From contig CM074187.1 of the NCBI GenBank assembly GCA_037179385.1, forward strand, positions 9,921,450 through 9,985,449: a stretch of DNA of 64,000 nt, written 5' to 3'. The notes below the pieces were generated by a model, which was not told the DNA's origin, ran no database searches, and saw nothing but the letters and a program-made list of their open reading frames with translations. The DNA is from Holothuria scabra (taxonomy: Eukaryota > Echinodermata > Holothuroidea > Aspidochirotida > Holothuriidae). This document shows, piece after piece, positions 41,301-51,589 of this stretch (positions within the stretch are counted from its first letter, which is position 1; every line of letters begins with the position of its first letter). The translations under genes and the position numbers were made by a program.

Positions 41301-43143
41301 ACCTCTCTGTGCATGGAGAGTGCGAAGGTTGTAAAGTTCATGTCGCTTATGTAATCACATTACGATTATATGGGATTGTTGATGAGAAAATTGGTTGTAA
41401 AGCCTCTCCATTAATGTGAAGATAAGATGTCATATGTGCTTGTTTCAATTTATCCCGACTTTCATTACCATAGCCGAAATTTGGCTTAAGAGGCAGAATA
41501 ATTTATTTTGGCATCTGTATTTTTCAACCTTCGCCAGAATATTTTACCATTTCGGCAAAAGTTTGTGCAAGACTACGGAAAGAAGTAAGGCTACATTAAA
41601 CCCTTTTTCACAAGCTACTTGAATGTGTCACAAATCTTTGTTATTATATATATTTGGCCATAAAAATTTTACTTTGGACATGAGGTTTCCTGCTTTTTCG
41701 CGCAAAGTATTAAAATAATGGACCATTTTGGGCATTATGTTGCACAAAATTTAAAAAATAAATCATGAAAATTTCACCCGACTATGACGTTTCTTTACTT
41801 TTTATCGGGCATATTTTTAAGATTTCGGGCACGCGTAGGAATTTTCTGAAAAATCATGCTCTTTTTGAAACTCAGTTGCCTGTCCGAAATTTTTCCAATT
41901 TTCTGCCGGAAGTTTTCCCAGATTCCTGTCCGATATTTTAGATATTGCAAAAATTTGGGCAGTTTGCCCGTGCCCCCTCCCCCACCTCGCACGCCTATGG
42001 ATATTATATCATATGTTCTTGCTTCAATTTCACGTTTTGTTGAAAATGTGACAACTTCATATGCTCATCTCTTGAGACCCACGTATCGGATTTCACCGCA
42101 AGTTTTACCGAAATGTTTAAAAAAGTACCCCTCTAACAAGTCATGACTTGGCGTGACCTTAAACCCTTCTCAAAAGTGGAAGTATAGGAGACAGACGTGG
42201 ATGGATAAATCGTGAAACATATTCCCATACCGGCACATGTAAACATGCCGAAAGAGCACCTATACTGGGTCATTGAATGATCAGGTAATGTAGAAAGGGT
42301 GCCACTTTGGATGAAATTAAAGTAAATGTCACCACTTCAAACGGTATCGATATTTCCACTACGACCGAATGTCTCAAAGCTTTTTATTGTCTTTGTTTCC
42401 CCCGCCCTTATTATTAAGACTTTTGATAAGTTTTAAAAATGCAGTCTACGTGAATGAAAAAGCCGTGAAAATTATTCCTTTCCGATTTAATCAAATTAAT
42501 TATAAAGCTAACCCAGATGAATGAAAAAGTTCCGAGAACACGTCTTTCGTAACTAACACCACCAAACGAGTAAAAGCATCCTATTACTCCTGAAGAATTC
42601 TTTTTACAAAAAAGAAATTCAACAAATTGGTATCTGCTGACCCGAATAAGGAATACATTAAACTAATTAACGTAAGTCAACTTTTACGTCGTTTATGAAC
42701 CGAAATTTAGCCGTTTCATTTAGGTTTTGGACTGTTGAAACCCAATTGGAAAAATCTTGGTTTTATACAAATTTTTGAATTTAAATGTAGGCCTATCTTT
42801 GGTCGATATGGAATGAAAAAAGCCACAAAATGGTACAAGAATTTTCCAAACCTGTCTCCACTCCAATGTCTTTTGGGGAATTTCGTTTCGTTGCTGTAGG
42901 AGATATTTCTTGCAAAGAATCGGGCATCCAGGGATACTCTGGTAAACGGACACTTGGCACGGACTCTCTCTTCTTAGAGCGCCCTCTGTACTTTGTATCG
43001 ACTATTGCAGTGCTTTGACACGATTTGAAGTAACTGCATTCTGTTCCACTGACGTCACAGCAAGAATGTAAAGTTTGTGCATTTTCAAGAACTGTAAAAC
43101 CACTATCTTCAGTCATTTGGTTGTTAAGAGAAGATAAAAACAT
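26222..43143 (-). CDS. Hox2: Hox2-like homeodomain transcription factor (three coding exons, 200 aa)
   Basis: Coding pieces are 43143-42852, 28150-27996 and 26377-26222 on the minus strand. The first junction splits a codon (phase 1 at both ends); the second is phase 0. The joined protein has 200 residues: a short N-terminal region, the hexapeptide PEYPWM at about 68-73 (the PBC-cofactor contact in Hox proteins), a 32-residue linker, a homeodomain at 106-165 and a 35-residue tail. The homeodomain keeps R5, L16, F20, W48, F49, N51 and R53, as expected of a DNA-binding nuclear factor that patterns the body axis. NTQLL at 10-14, YLCRPRR at 25-31 and RRMK at 52-55 fit Hox2/proboscipedia. Gsx is the closest alternative by eye, but it lacks CRPRR and a clear YPWM. 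Residues 21-22 are T-I where Hox proteins usually have H-F. No other Hox gene lies in the window. The family call is by eye from remembered consensus sequences; the exon structure is read directly. Confidence 0.87.
26378..27995 (-). other. Hox2-like intron 2 inside the homeobox (position 44/45)
   Basis: This 1,618-bp phase-0 intron splits the homeodomain between Gln44 and Val45. The same position is split in several homeobox classes, including, as I recall, Drosophila proboscipedia; vertebrate Hox2 genes lack it. It contains one copy of a ~300-bp dispersed repeat (27040-27440), a G-run near 26757 and a run of A near 27680. Confidence 0.85.
27040..27440 (+). repeat. Dispersed ~300-bp repeat, copy 1 (intron 2)
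   Basis: Shares CCATATTAT/CCCTATATTAT, GCATTTCCCACA-GG, AACAAAGCATTCC and TCTCGAG blocks in the same order with 51590-51960, and in inverse orientation with 41075-41425. No coding potential. Confidence 0.7.
27996..28150 (-). CDS. Hox2: Hox2-like coding exon 2 (homeodomain residues 1-44)
   Basis: This exon encodes the last two bases of codon 98 and residues 99-149, which take in homeodomain positions 1-44. An in-frame stop lies just upstream within the intron, and the acceptor (ACTAG/CC) follows a pyrimidine-rich tract on the minus strand (about 28172-28190). The donor CAG/GTGAGA at 27995 is strong. It ends exactly at Gln44 of the homeodomain. The encoded block runs [13 protein letters not shown], then EREFTIN, then [12 protein letters not shown]. 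Confidence 0.93.
28896..30051. repeat. 578-bp tandem duplication in Hox2-like intron 1
   Basis: Copy 1 (28896-29473) and copy 2 (29474-30051) are direct head-to-tail repeats with a constant 578-base offset. Read side by side they differ at only one noticed base (GTAAGA versus GTAAAA near 29179/29757). The unit is AT-rich with no credible coding frame; the small minus-strand open frames are simply duplicated with it. It starts about 750 bases upstream of the homeobox exon in the direction of transcription. It could be a recent duplication or an assembly artefact. Confidence 0.95.
31401..31768. mobile_element. Foldback MITE-like inverted repeat in intron 1
   Basis: Arms 31401-31487 and 31681-31768 are imperfect reverse complements (shared AAAATGTT, GTAATTTGTGA and TTGTTGTAC blocks). 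Sequence between them continues to the perfect hairpin at 31604-31644. No terminal duplication was identified, so the true ends are uncertain. Confidence 0.65.
31604..31644. repeat. Perfect 19-bp hairpin with 3-base loop
   Basis: The arms at 31604-31622 and 31626-31644 are exact reverse complements (core TTATCACACCTTG) around GTA. The hairpin is the centre of a larger imperfect inverted repeat (31401-31768), so it is probably the core of a foldback MITE. Confidence 0.9.
32000..36500. other. Repeat-poor stretch of Hox2-like intron 1
   Basis: No inverted-terminus element, SINE or satellite was recognised here, in contrast to the flanks; only the 24-bp palindrome at 33136 and a G-run at about 33880 stand out. 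Such stretches in Hox introns may hold enhancers, but this cannot be judged from one sequence. Confidence 0.45.
33136..33159. repeat. 24-bp perfect palindrome with two TAAT/ATTA cores
   Basis: The arms read TGCTAATAAGCT and its exact reverse complement with no spacer. Each arm has a TAAT homeodomain core, arranged as an inverted pair. It lies in intron 1 in a repeat-poor stretch. A regulatory role is inference only. Confidence 0.6.
36850..37100 (+). repeat. Dispersed CA-rich repeat, copy 2 (intron 1)
   Basis: Matches 11330-11570 in the same orientation, including the CA-rich head and the GACAAAACGACATGTTGCCC tail. Confidence 0.55.
37884..38145. mobile_element. GAGTGAAA-type MITE, copy b (intron 1)
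   Basis: Same arrangement as copy a: GTGAATTCACTCCATTAGA, then GTTAATTCAC, a centre with TTTTTAAAAAGTGGTCC and AGGCACTC, and a right half ending GTGAAATTTCACTCTTTT. It lies inside the Hox2-like intron 1. Confidence 0.7.
38146..41074. other. Unassigned part of intron 1
   Basis: AT-rich, short open frames only. G/C-rich blocks at 38610-38700 look like transposon debris. No element ends resolved. Confidence 0.4.
41075..41425 (-). repeat. Dispersed ~300-bp repeat, copy 2 (intron 1)
   Basis: Reverse-complement copy of the family at 27040 and 51590. It shares the AAGGTCAACACAA-AGTCTGAAAAA- block and, with the 51.6-kb copy, the GTAGATTTGGTTC end. Confidence 0.7.
42852..43143 (-). CDS. Hox2: Hox2-like coding exon 1 (N-terminus and YPWM hexapeptide)
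   Basis: This exon encodes residues 1-97 plus the first base of codon 98. I chose the ATG at 43143 because it is the first ATG in the open frame and has A at -3; a second in-frame ATG at 43116 (starting MTEDSG) is an alternative. The frame stays open upstream of 43143, so an upstream coding exon cannot be excluded. The region is rich in Ser, Cys and Lys, with a basic patch (RGRSKKRE) just before [11 protein letters not shown] see no match to the vertebrate Hox2 N-terminus. The donor at 42851-42850 reads CAG/GTTTGG, which is weak, but its phase matches the exon 2 acceptor. Confidence 0.82.
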
Positions 43144-43425
43144 GATTCTCAGGAGGAGTCTGTGTTTCAAATTTGTCAAATTACAATAAAAGACTTCCTT
43201 CTTTAGTCTGCTAACTCTGCGAGTGTACTCACTAGAAAACCTGCATTACGGTAGAATAAATTGTGTGGTTTAATCGAGTTACTTTATTCTAATGCAGCTA
43301 TTCTTCTGAGATAGACACCTCAAAAACGCAAGAAATCTCCTCTAGTGTTTGAGTTTGATTTTTTGTCTTGGCAACCAGCTTACATGTCCTTATTTAGTTC
43401 AAACACGTCTGTTACGACTCATTGC

Positions 43426-43435
43426 AAATATATAG
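43426..43435 (-). promoter_or_regulatory. Possible TATA box upstream of the Hox2-like gene
   Basis: The minus strand reads CTATATATTT about 285 bases upstream of the chosen ATG. A start about 30 bases downstream would give a 5' leader of roughly 250 nt. Such AT-rich strings are common here, so support is weak. Confidence 0.25.
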
Positions 43436-44431
43436 ACAGAGAGCAACTGTCACATTAGTTAAATTATCACGAGTTTTTGGCTCTAGTTATTTTGCAATCT
43501 TCACAAACACACGTCTGTTGCAATCATTGTATTGAGCTCCAATCAGTGCCACATCGAGCTGTAAAACATTTATGGTGGCCAGTGCTCTGATATGTAATGC
43601 TTAAATTTGTTACTAACTTTACAGTGTTGTGAAAACTGTTAATTATTTCCTCAAATGTTCCGAAGCATTTATGAAGGGAGAGAGTAGTATAAGGTTACTG
43701 AAGTATTGCTCTGTAGCGAAGGTAAAATTGTTTACATTTTAATTAAGAGAAAAACAAACAAATGCTAACGCTTACATTTCACCGGCCATTTCGTAATAAT
43801 TCACTGCAAGACAGTTACATTTTATTGGATAATTGCAAAATTTGCCATAAAGATATTATACTCATTCAAACTTTGGGACTTTGAGAAACTTTCCATTACG
43901 TCAGGACAACCCGGTTCGTTGACAAAAATATGGCGAGGGAATGCTTTCCAAAGAAAATGTTCACTCAACTGATTTCTATGCCTGGCATTTGTAGTTTTTT
44001 TCTTGTCAGTGGGTGGACTAATAATTTGACATAGTCCACACAATAGTTCTATTTACAATAACACTAGAAATGAATACGAAATTTGTGGAAGAAATTTTTG
44101 TCTTTTGTGCAATACATTTCAAAATTCCCATGGCACCACTGGGTGTGTTATCTTAAAGTTATGTAGCAAACCCCTGATTGTTTTTTTCAGGAAGTTGTGT
44201 AACAACTCCTGGACTGTGAATTCGAACTATTCCTTTCGTGGATTGTGAATTCAAAGTTCGAACTATTCGTTTTCATTGACTATCAGATTACTTGAATTAA
44301 AAGAATAGCCTAGTACCAAATATATATTTGACATATTGAGGGATTCCTTCGTAAGAATTCTGGGGAAATTTTTATTTGTTCCCCGAATGGCTCAGCAGTT
44401 AACAATTGAAGTTGACGAATTTTTTAACATA

Positions 44432-44626
44432 GAGTGGAGTTGAAGGGTATGATGTCATTGATTCACATTTTGGCCAATGTTTTGGTTTTTCTTTACTTTT
44501 CATCCTATTATTTTGACTTAGGTTTATTAGGGATGTCTCAACCTTACAGTCAAATTAATTGAAAAGAAAAACAAAAAATGCCAACAATGCGAATCAATGA
44601 CATCACGCCTGCTTGCTTCAAGTTCA
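44432..44626. mobile_element. Inverted-repeat MITE-like element
   Basis: Arms 44432-44490 and 44567-44626 are imperfect reverse complements sharing GATGTCATTGATTC-CATT and GGTTTTT. The centre is short and AT-rich. No target duplication identified. Confidence 0.6.
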
Positions 44627-45308
44627 TTTTACGTAGAAAATATTGGATCTTGTATTCTTACGGAGGTATGACCTAAAGCAATAAAATAGTATTGTGTCTG
44701 GATAAGGACAAGGTTTATATAGCTGTGGGAGGGACTATAAGTCAGAGGGTTGGGAGGGTGGGAACTGTCAGGGGGTTTGAACATAATTATTCCTTTAGAG
44801 GGGTAACTGGGGATGGAGAATGGGGGTGATCTTGGTGCTGCTTGCTACGCTTTTTTGGCCCGTCAATTTCGTCAAAGGTTGCAATACCAGAGATGCACAA
44901 GACAAAGGTGCATTCACAAGTGGAAAGGCCAAGCGGTTGTCAAGTTCAAATACACTTTTCTTCTAAAGATGACTTTAACCCTATGAGAGCACTTCGGATG
45001 ACATTTTATTATATTTTAAAATTAAAGGCAACTTTAATCAGACAAAGAAGGTATCACAAAGCTCGTTACGGGAAAGAAGTACGAATAAAACTAAAACACT
45101 TCCTTCACTACTTTCTTAATTCTAGCCTGGGATGTTCAAATGTAACTCGTCTGGGATTTGTTAGCCATATGTTTTCTTAGTTTTTCACCGTCAAGAGCAT
45201 GTACAAATGTGGCAGATGACATGTATTGGTCGCTGTTAAGTGATTACAGTCTTATAGGAGACTCCCTATACACCACGTAACCTATACCCACAAATTGATG
45301 AAAATGTC

Positions 45309-45545
45309 CACTTTAAAAACTGAAAAGTGAATTCACTACAAGTAAAGTGAAACTCACTCCAAAAAGAGTGAAAAATCACTCTTGAAACGAGTGCCATTTT
45401 TAAAGTATGGTCCCCGAGGGCACTCCATCAAGAGTGAAACTTCGCTCTTTTGGAGTCACATTTCACTCTTCTTGGAGTGAATTTCTGCTGTTTTGGAGTG
45501 AAATTTTCTCTTCTAGAGAGTGGAATTTCACTTTTTTTTTTTGGT
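45309..45545. mobile_element. GAGTGAAA-type MITE, copy c
   Basis: GTGAATTCACTAC, AAACTCACTCCAAAAAGAG, a centre ATTTTTAAAGTATGGTCC with GGGCACTCC, then repeated TTTGGAGTGAAATTT units. The right half has extra motif copies. Weaker partial relatives lie at 50095-50190 and 52725-52795. Confidence 0.7.
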
Positions 45546-46856
45546 TTTAGAGTTGTTGTAGAGTGTTGTCTGTACTCGCGTTTTTGCAATAGGTTATAAG
45601 GTTTTAAGTAGGATCCAAGTTGTGAATGTTAATGACCCACTGATAAGTAAGATGTCAGAAAATTTAATTTGCCTCTGGCTATAAGAACAAACTCAGGTGT
45701 TTAATGATCCCCGGTCCTTCTGAGTATCGAAGGTGTAATAAAAATGATATCTCCTCTGAACCGACCCCGGCAGGCTTGTAATGTTCTAAGTTTACCCTTA
45801 ACCTGGTATTATTTTAAATTAGGCTTTTTTACTTGCAAACTAAAACGTGCCATAACGCTGTCACTACATAATACACATAATTTCATTATGTCTTTAGTAG
45901 TCAGTAGCGTAGGTAGACTTTTTCCAGGGGATCTAGCACCCAAATTTTCCGACCATTTTTAAAAAGTGTGAACATTACTCTATTAGCCTACCGGGATGCC
46001 AAATGAGCCGAAAATGTGCCAAAACTTTTTAACCTTGAATTTAAGAGACTTCTTTGCAGAAAATTTTGGAATTTGACTGTTACGGAATTTGAAAGTTAAA
46101 GGACCTGCCATCCCCACCACGAATCCGAGACTGCACGGGGACTAAATCGTTGCGTTGATGTTTCATAGTCAGTACCGATTTCTTAGCCCTGCGGATTTAG
46201 TCTCTCCGACAAAATTTACAAAACTTTACTTTGTTGCTGTTTTTAGACATATGTTTAAAAAAATAAGAGTTTTATGAAAATTTGTAAATTTATGATGAAA
46301 GAAATCGGAGAAAAACAACACTGTGTCAACCGGTACGTTTTACTTAATTCCCTGTTGTCACATAGGCCAAATTAAATGTTACAAAGAACAAATTTTTCAT
46401 TGTTTTTAAAGCGTAAGTATTAATGCACTGTATAGGAATTGCATTTGCTGCGGCCGAAGCTTGCCGAAAACTTTGCTTCTCTTAAACTAATATTTTATGT
46501 GGAGCTTTTATAGAAAGAATTTAATGAAAGAAAAGATGGGAAAGTGCAATGTGTTACTTAGTGGTCCGGTGTAACATCTGCTAAATTTCCGAATTTTTCA
46601 TTTTTCAGAGCTGGGCGGCAATAGCCCTCTGCCCCTGTAGCTAGCTCTATGCAAGTGTTCGAAAGTCAGGGTACTCTATTCTTACGAGTACCGATACGAA
46701 AAATGTGACAAGCTAAGTATCATGAGTACCGTACCTGTTCAATGCAAGTCTAACAATATCGGTCTCCAATTAGAAATTTAATGACTTTAAATCAAAAAGA
46801 TGCAAATATCCCCAACGTAATGCATCCTGATTTTCTGTTTTGGGAACATACCATGC

Positions 46857-48937
46857 TAGTGGCGTAGCTAGGATTTTTTCCACGGGGGGGGGGGAAGGTA
46901 TGAAATTTTCCCAAAACTATTCCCGGTCAATGTGTATGTATTTCATATAAAATATGCAAATTTACAAGTATAACCACATTACCATAATTAACATTATGTA
47001 ATATTACCTGCATTTTAATCTTAAACTATAACATATAGAACAATTGGAAATAACAACTCTTAGTATATTATTTTGGTTAACAATATCTGGTTTATTTGTA
47101 TATACTAACGCAGTGGCGTAGGCAGGATTTCTCTGAAGGGGGGGGGGGGCATGCAGTATGGTCTAAGGGGAGGGGTGTCCGAAGAATTTTTAAGGAGCCT
47201 AGGTGCAAAATGGTGCAAGATTTTCGACTTTGACAGGAACAGTATTAAAGGTTGAATCATGGTGGTTCATGCGGACTAAAAACTAAAACATTTGTGTCTT
47301 TACATGCATTTTTATGCCGTTTATGCTACCTTACATAGTAAAACTTGTCATTAAATTTGCACACTTTTATGAGTCAAAATAAAACAGCATTGATCGGTAT
47401 AGGATATGTGGTTTTTCTTGGCCACAAAACCTTATTTTTGTCATAAAGATTATCTAAGCGGAGCGCCACCATTGGTTGGCGCGGAGTGTAGAGAAAATTT
47501 CGAAAAATCAGACCCCTCAGATGGCCGGAAATAGCCTTTTCCAGACCTAAACGAAGAATCTAACCAGTCGCTACCTTCTTTTGTCGTTTGCAATAAAATG
47601 CTCCCTTCAAAATATTTTCACATACTGCAAAGTGATCAGAAAGTTAAGAGCTAATTTGATCACAAAATGTAATTTTGCCCAAAAGACTGAGCGAAGCGCC
47701 ACCACTAGTTGTCGCGGATCGTGAAGAAAATTTCGAAGAATCAGACGCCTCAGAATGATGGTCAAAAATAGCGTATTCATGCTTGTAAAGAGAATCTGAA
47801 CATGTAGTCTTTATTTTTATCGATGCCACCAGTGGTATACAGAGTCTGCCTTTTTAAGTAAAAATTGGAATTTGACAGATTTTGCCTGTTTGTAGGAATT
47901 AAAAAAAATGGCATCACTGAAGGACCTTGCAGAGACAATCCTTTCCCTTTGGAAATTTTCGAAAAATTGGATGTCCTTATATGCAATCTAGTGCCACATA
48001 TGCTATCTTTTGAATTAAAATCTGTGTTATTAAAGTTTGACTAAGTATTTTAAGAACAAAGAGAAAATGGCATATGTGAGGGGGGCATGGCCCAATGGTC
48101 CCCCCTTCGTACGCCACTAAAAATAGGCCTAAGAGTGGCATGATCACACAGGATATCCTGTTAGAACAGCAGTCTGTTAAGTGTAGAAGGCTACAAGGTA
48201 CTCCTGGACCCGTCTATTGTTACATCCCAAGTGGGCAGAAAGCTATTTTCCCGAACTAGCCTTTAAGCTCCCATGGATTAGGCTACGTAACAAAATCTTA
48301 GTATGTCAATGGGTCCCGTTCCTTCTAATTTCTAGACTAACTTTAAGTTTTTTCGTTGGCCATGGATTGTTTCAGCCCCATCCATCGTTTTGTACACAGA
48401 GTAAAATTGGTAAAGCTACTACTAGCTTGTAGGACAATATAATAACCTCGGGGGGTCTATGTTAGTGACTTGTCAGTTTTCACATCCTTTTACTGAATTC
48501 CCAAAGTGTACAACGCAGAAACTGTGTACAATGGGATAAGTTCGGGTTTACAGCCTTTCAGTGTTAGTTGTACTATATCAGCTGTTGTTAAATTCCTGAA
48601 TAACAGCTTCCTGTGCACCCAAGTGCACTGGTCATAACACCCGCGCGTACCGTATACAAGAGAACATTCAATCTGCAACGCGGCGAGGACATTTCTGTGG
48701 AACGCCAGTAGGGACAGTTCATGTGGCACTGACGAAACCTGGGTTAATTTTTTGCATGAAAATACGAATTATGTATGAGAAATGTCTCACAATTTCTTAT
48801 TCTAACAAAAATTTTGAGAAATTTTTGTTACAATAAGAAAATTTATCAAATTCCCCCAATTTCATCAAATTTCCGCAAAATATTTTCCAGGGGGGGGGAC
48901 CTCCCCCTGCCCCCCCCCCCCAGTAGCTACGCCACTG
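46857..48937. mobile_element. hAT-like composite element, 2,081 bp
   Basis: The left terminus TAGTGGCGTAGCTA (expected C changed to T) and right terminus TAGCTACGCCACTG are flanked by a perfect 8-bp duplication TACCATGC (46849-46856 and 48938-48945). G/C runs lie next to both ends. Inside is another CAGTGGCGTA-G start at 47111 with a G-run, a matching CGCCACT near 48116 without a clear duplication, and two diverged copies of the GCGCCACC module (47455-47530 and 47680-47770). It looks like a nest or a long non-autonomous element; no transposase is recognisable. Confidence 0.85.
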
Positions 48938-49049
48938 TACCATGCTCATTAGAATGCATACCATGCGCTGTCTTTCGAAGTTCATTCAGCTTACATGCAC
49001 TCGACGTACAGTCGATATACTGCAACAAGTCAAATCAACACGTACTGTA

Positions 49050-50094
49050 GGACTCTCAGAGCCACTCGCCATTTCAAGGTAGAATATGTTGGAATGTCTG
49101 AGCCACCCTGCTTCCAACCTTATACTCCATTTCCCATTAAACATTAAAATTAACTCTCTGATAATTTTTAAATTAGATTTTGCTTTTTCACTCGGGAAAG
49201 AGACCTAAATTATTCACTCCTAATACACCATGCTTGCGTTGGGGATGTCGTCACTTAGGGAAGGTCCCATAACCTGGAACATCATGGGAAGACAAAGAGA
49301 GAGAGAGAGAGCGAAAAAGATTGTTCTTCGTCATAAAAGGGGAAAATATGAATAATGGTTAACGCAATAATATAATTATGGAGAGCAAAGGTTTTAGTAT
49401 CTGAAGTAGTATCTTGCAAGTCAACGAGGGATGATGCCCTGGATTTTGTCTCAGCTCGGCAATACACACGAGTTGCTGTTTACAAACTCCAAGACTCTAC
49501 GGGCGGATTGATTGCCGTTACTTTGGTCAGCGATCCTGTGGCTACGCTCAATCGCAGTTGATGGATCGTCAGCGGTTCGTGTGTAAACCTGTTGTTGACA
49601 AAACACAAGTGGTTGGTTTGTTTTAAAAGCAATTCCTCTGTCTTACTGTTAACATGGCGTGCTGTGCTCTGTTCGATGATTCGTGCAAACGAGGCTGTTA
49701 AAAGCTCGTTCATATTCGCTTGCCTCCAACCATGTCCGACCCCCGGAAGTCAAAGAACCGCCGCGATTGCTTTGTTCTTCGGAAAATTTTACTTTTTTCT
49801 CAAACATCTTACCTTATTTAAAATTTGGACAACTACAGAAATAGTATTTTTCGCTGCCCTTACTTCACCGTCGCAAAAGGTCGTTGTTCCGTGAAAGTCA
49901 CGGGCAACTAAGGAAAAGGGGAACTGGAAAATGGCAAAAAGTCTCTAAATTAAACAGTGAGATCAGCAGTTATGTGTGTCTAGTTTTCAATTTTCCGCTT
50001 TGATTTAGTTCAATTTGAAAAAAAAAAAATTACCTCTGTTGGTCTTTTGTCTGTATGCATCTGCTTACACCTGAATTAATCAGGTACTTTCTAC
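49050..50094. other. Slightly GC-richer block with overlapping open frames
   Basis: 49430-49900 is open on both strands: minus 49713-49480 (77 codons, real ATG) and plus 49592-49894. There is no recognised motif. The minus frame lies 6.3 kb upstream of Hox2-like exon 1 on the same strand, so an upstream exon is conceivable but unproven. Confidence 0.3.
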
Positions 50095-51589
50095 TAAAAA
50101 AGCGTAAAATTCGCTCCAAAAAGAGCGGTATTTCCTTCCATGTCTGTGGAACGCTTTTTTCACTCTATTCCGGGTAAACTTTACTCATACAGGCAGGGGC
50201 GTCAATTTGGGAGGTTGGCAGGGGGACGTGTCCCCTCCACTTTTTTGAGTGGAGGGGACACTAGCGTAAAAGTCCTCCTACACACACTTTTTGTGACATG
50301 AAACTTAAAAATTAGGTACTACCAAAAAGACTATACTGTAGGTTATGAAAGGTGTCCTCTACCGATTACTGTCGACTAGCTTTCTGCATCAATAACTCCA
50401 CATGTTTACTTTGCAAATCCCCAAACTTTTCGAGCGCTCCGCGCGCTTGCAGTCTTATTGATGTTCTTTTTTCACTTGCATATCAAACAAAGCTTATTCA
50501 TAGGTCTCTATAATTACGTCGATTGTTCGTGTCCATAGGGCAGCAGATGAGTTTATGAAGGAGCACAATATTTAGGAATATGAAGAAGACGAATCGTCCC
50601 CAACTATGTTTTAATGAAATCTGTGGTCTTTATTGAATGACCAGTCTGGCAGGCTGAAATTGGCAACCACATTTTTTAGAAAAATGTACATGAATTCTAA
50701 TGCAAAATTTAGACACGCTTACATCATTCATTTGTATAGCGTTGCTACCATTTCGTATTTATACTTTTATCAGAAAAGTAAAATCACACTGGCGTTCGGA
50801 ACGTATGACAGATAAGAAACTTCAATCAGGAATTAGAGGTACACCTCCATCCTCTGTCTGCAGATAGTGTATAACGAGATGTCGTTGGAAAAACATGAAT
50901 GTTTTTTTGTATTAACAATTTCACACCGGTAGGCCTATGCGCGGGTGTCTCTGCAGTAGCACCGTACCAGTGGGTACCACTCCCCACTCCTCCATCAGTG
51001 ATTTTCCCGTAGTAGATTGAAGTGTGCTTTTGATCAAGTGATGGATTCAGTTTACCTTCTTCTCATTACAAAAGGTTTCTTACTATTAGAACTTTTGCAC
51101 AAATCTTTCACAAATTATAGCAATTTTCGTTGTGATTCTAATTACTTTAGAGTACACCCGGTATTTGTATTCGTATTGACCGCATAGTCCGTTGAAATTA
51201 TTACCTTCACTTTCAAGATAATATTTTGAAAACTTTGGAGTTTCCTAGTAGCTCAAAATATTGAAACATTTAGAATCATTTTGCATCTGGGCCTCTTGTC
51301 TTAGACACCCAGTAGCGTAGCTACAGGGGGCAGGCGGCTCTGAAAAAGAAAGAATTCAGAAGTTTGCTACTTGTGAAACCAGTCTACTGTGTGAAATTGC
51401 GAAATCTCCCCATTAAAAGCTCCTCATTCGTGATTATTTGTCTCAAAGAAGCAAAGTTTTACGCGCGCTTCGCGCGCCACATATTGCGATTCCTAAGCAG
51501 GAGTGCTCGCTCCTACTTTGAGTAACATTTTCCGAGCTCTGAACTTAGTAAGTGAAAAAACAGAAATTTGCTATATGTGATGACCCCAG

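Larger units (their letters stand above)
28151..42851 (-). other. Hox2-like intron 1 (14.7 kb)
   Basis: The intron lies between the hexapeptide exon and the homeobox exon, the usual position of the conserved Hox intron. It holds a 578-bp tandem duplication, two palindromes, and MITE-like repeats near 31.4, 37.9 and 41.2 kb. Much of 32-36.5 kb shows no recognisable repeat. No other exon was recognised in it. Confidence 0.8.

Noticed and set aside
41860..42000. Complete hAT-like element ending CCTCGCACGCCTATGG
   Set aside because: Only one terminus found (a similar lone one lies at 23590-23605). No partner or target duplication.
36000..43500. A second Hox gene or miR-10 in the window
   Set aside because: No second WFQNRR-type coding string was found on either strand, and no miR-10 seed-like sequence was noticed.
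47111..48118. Independent hAT-like element nested in the 2.1-kb composite
   Set aside because: The termini are similar, but the flanks TACTAACG and AAAATAGG do not match, so a separate insertion is not supported.
51310..51360. hAT-like element starting CAGTAGCGTAGCTAC
   Set aside because: No matching right end or 8-bp duplication found downstream. The same holds for CAGGGGCGTCAATTT at 50196.
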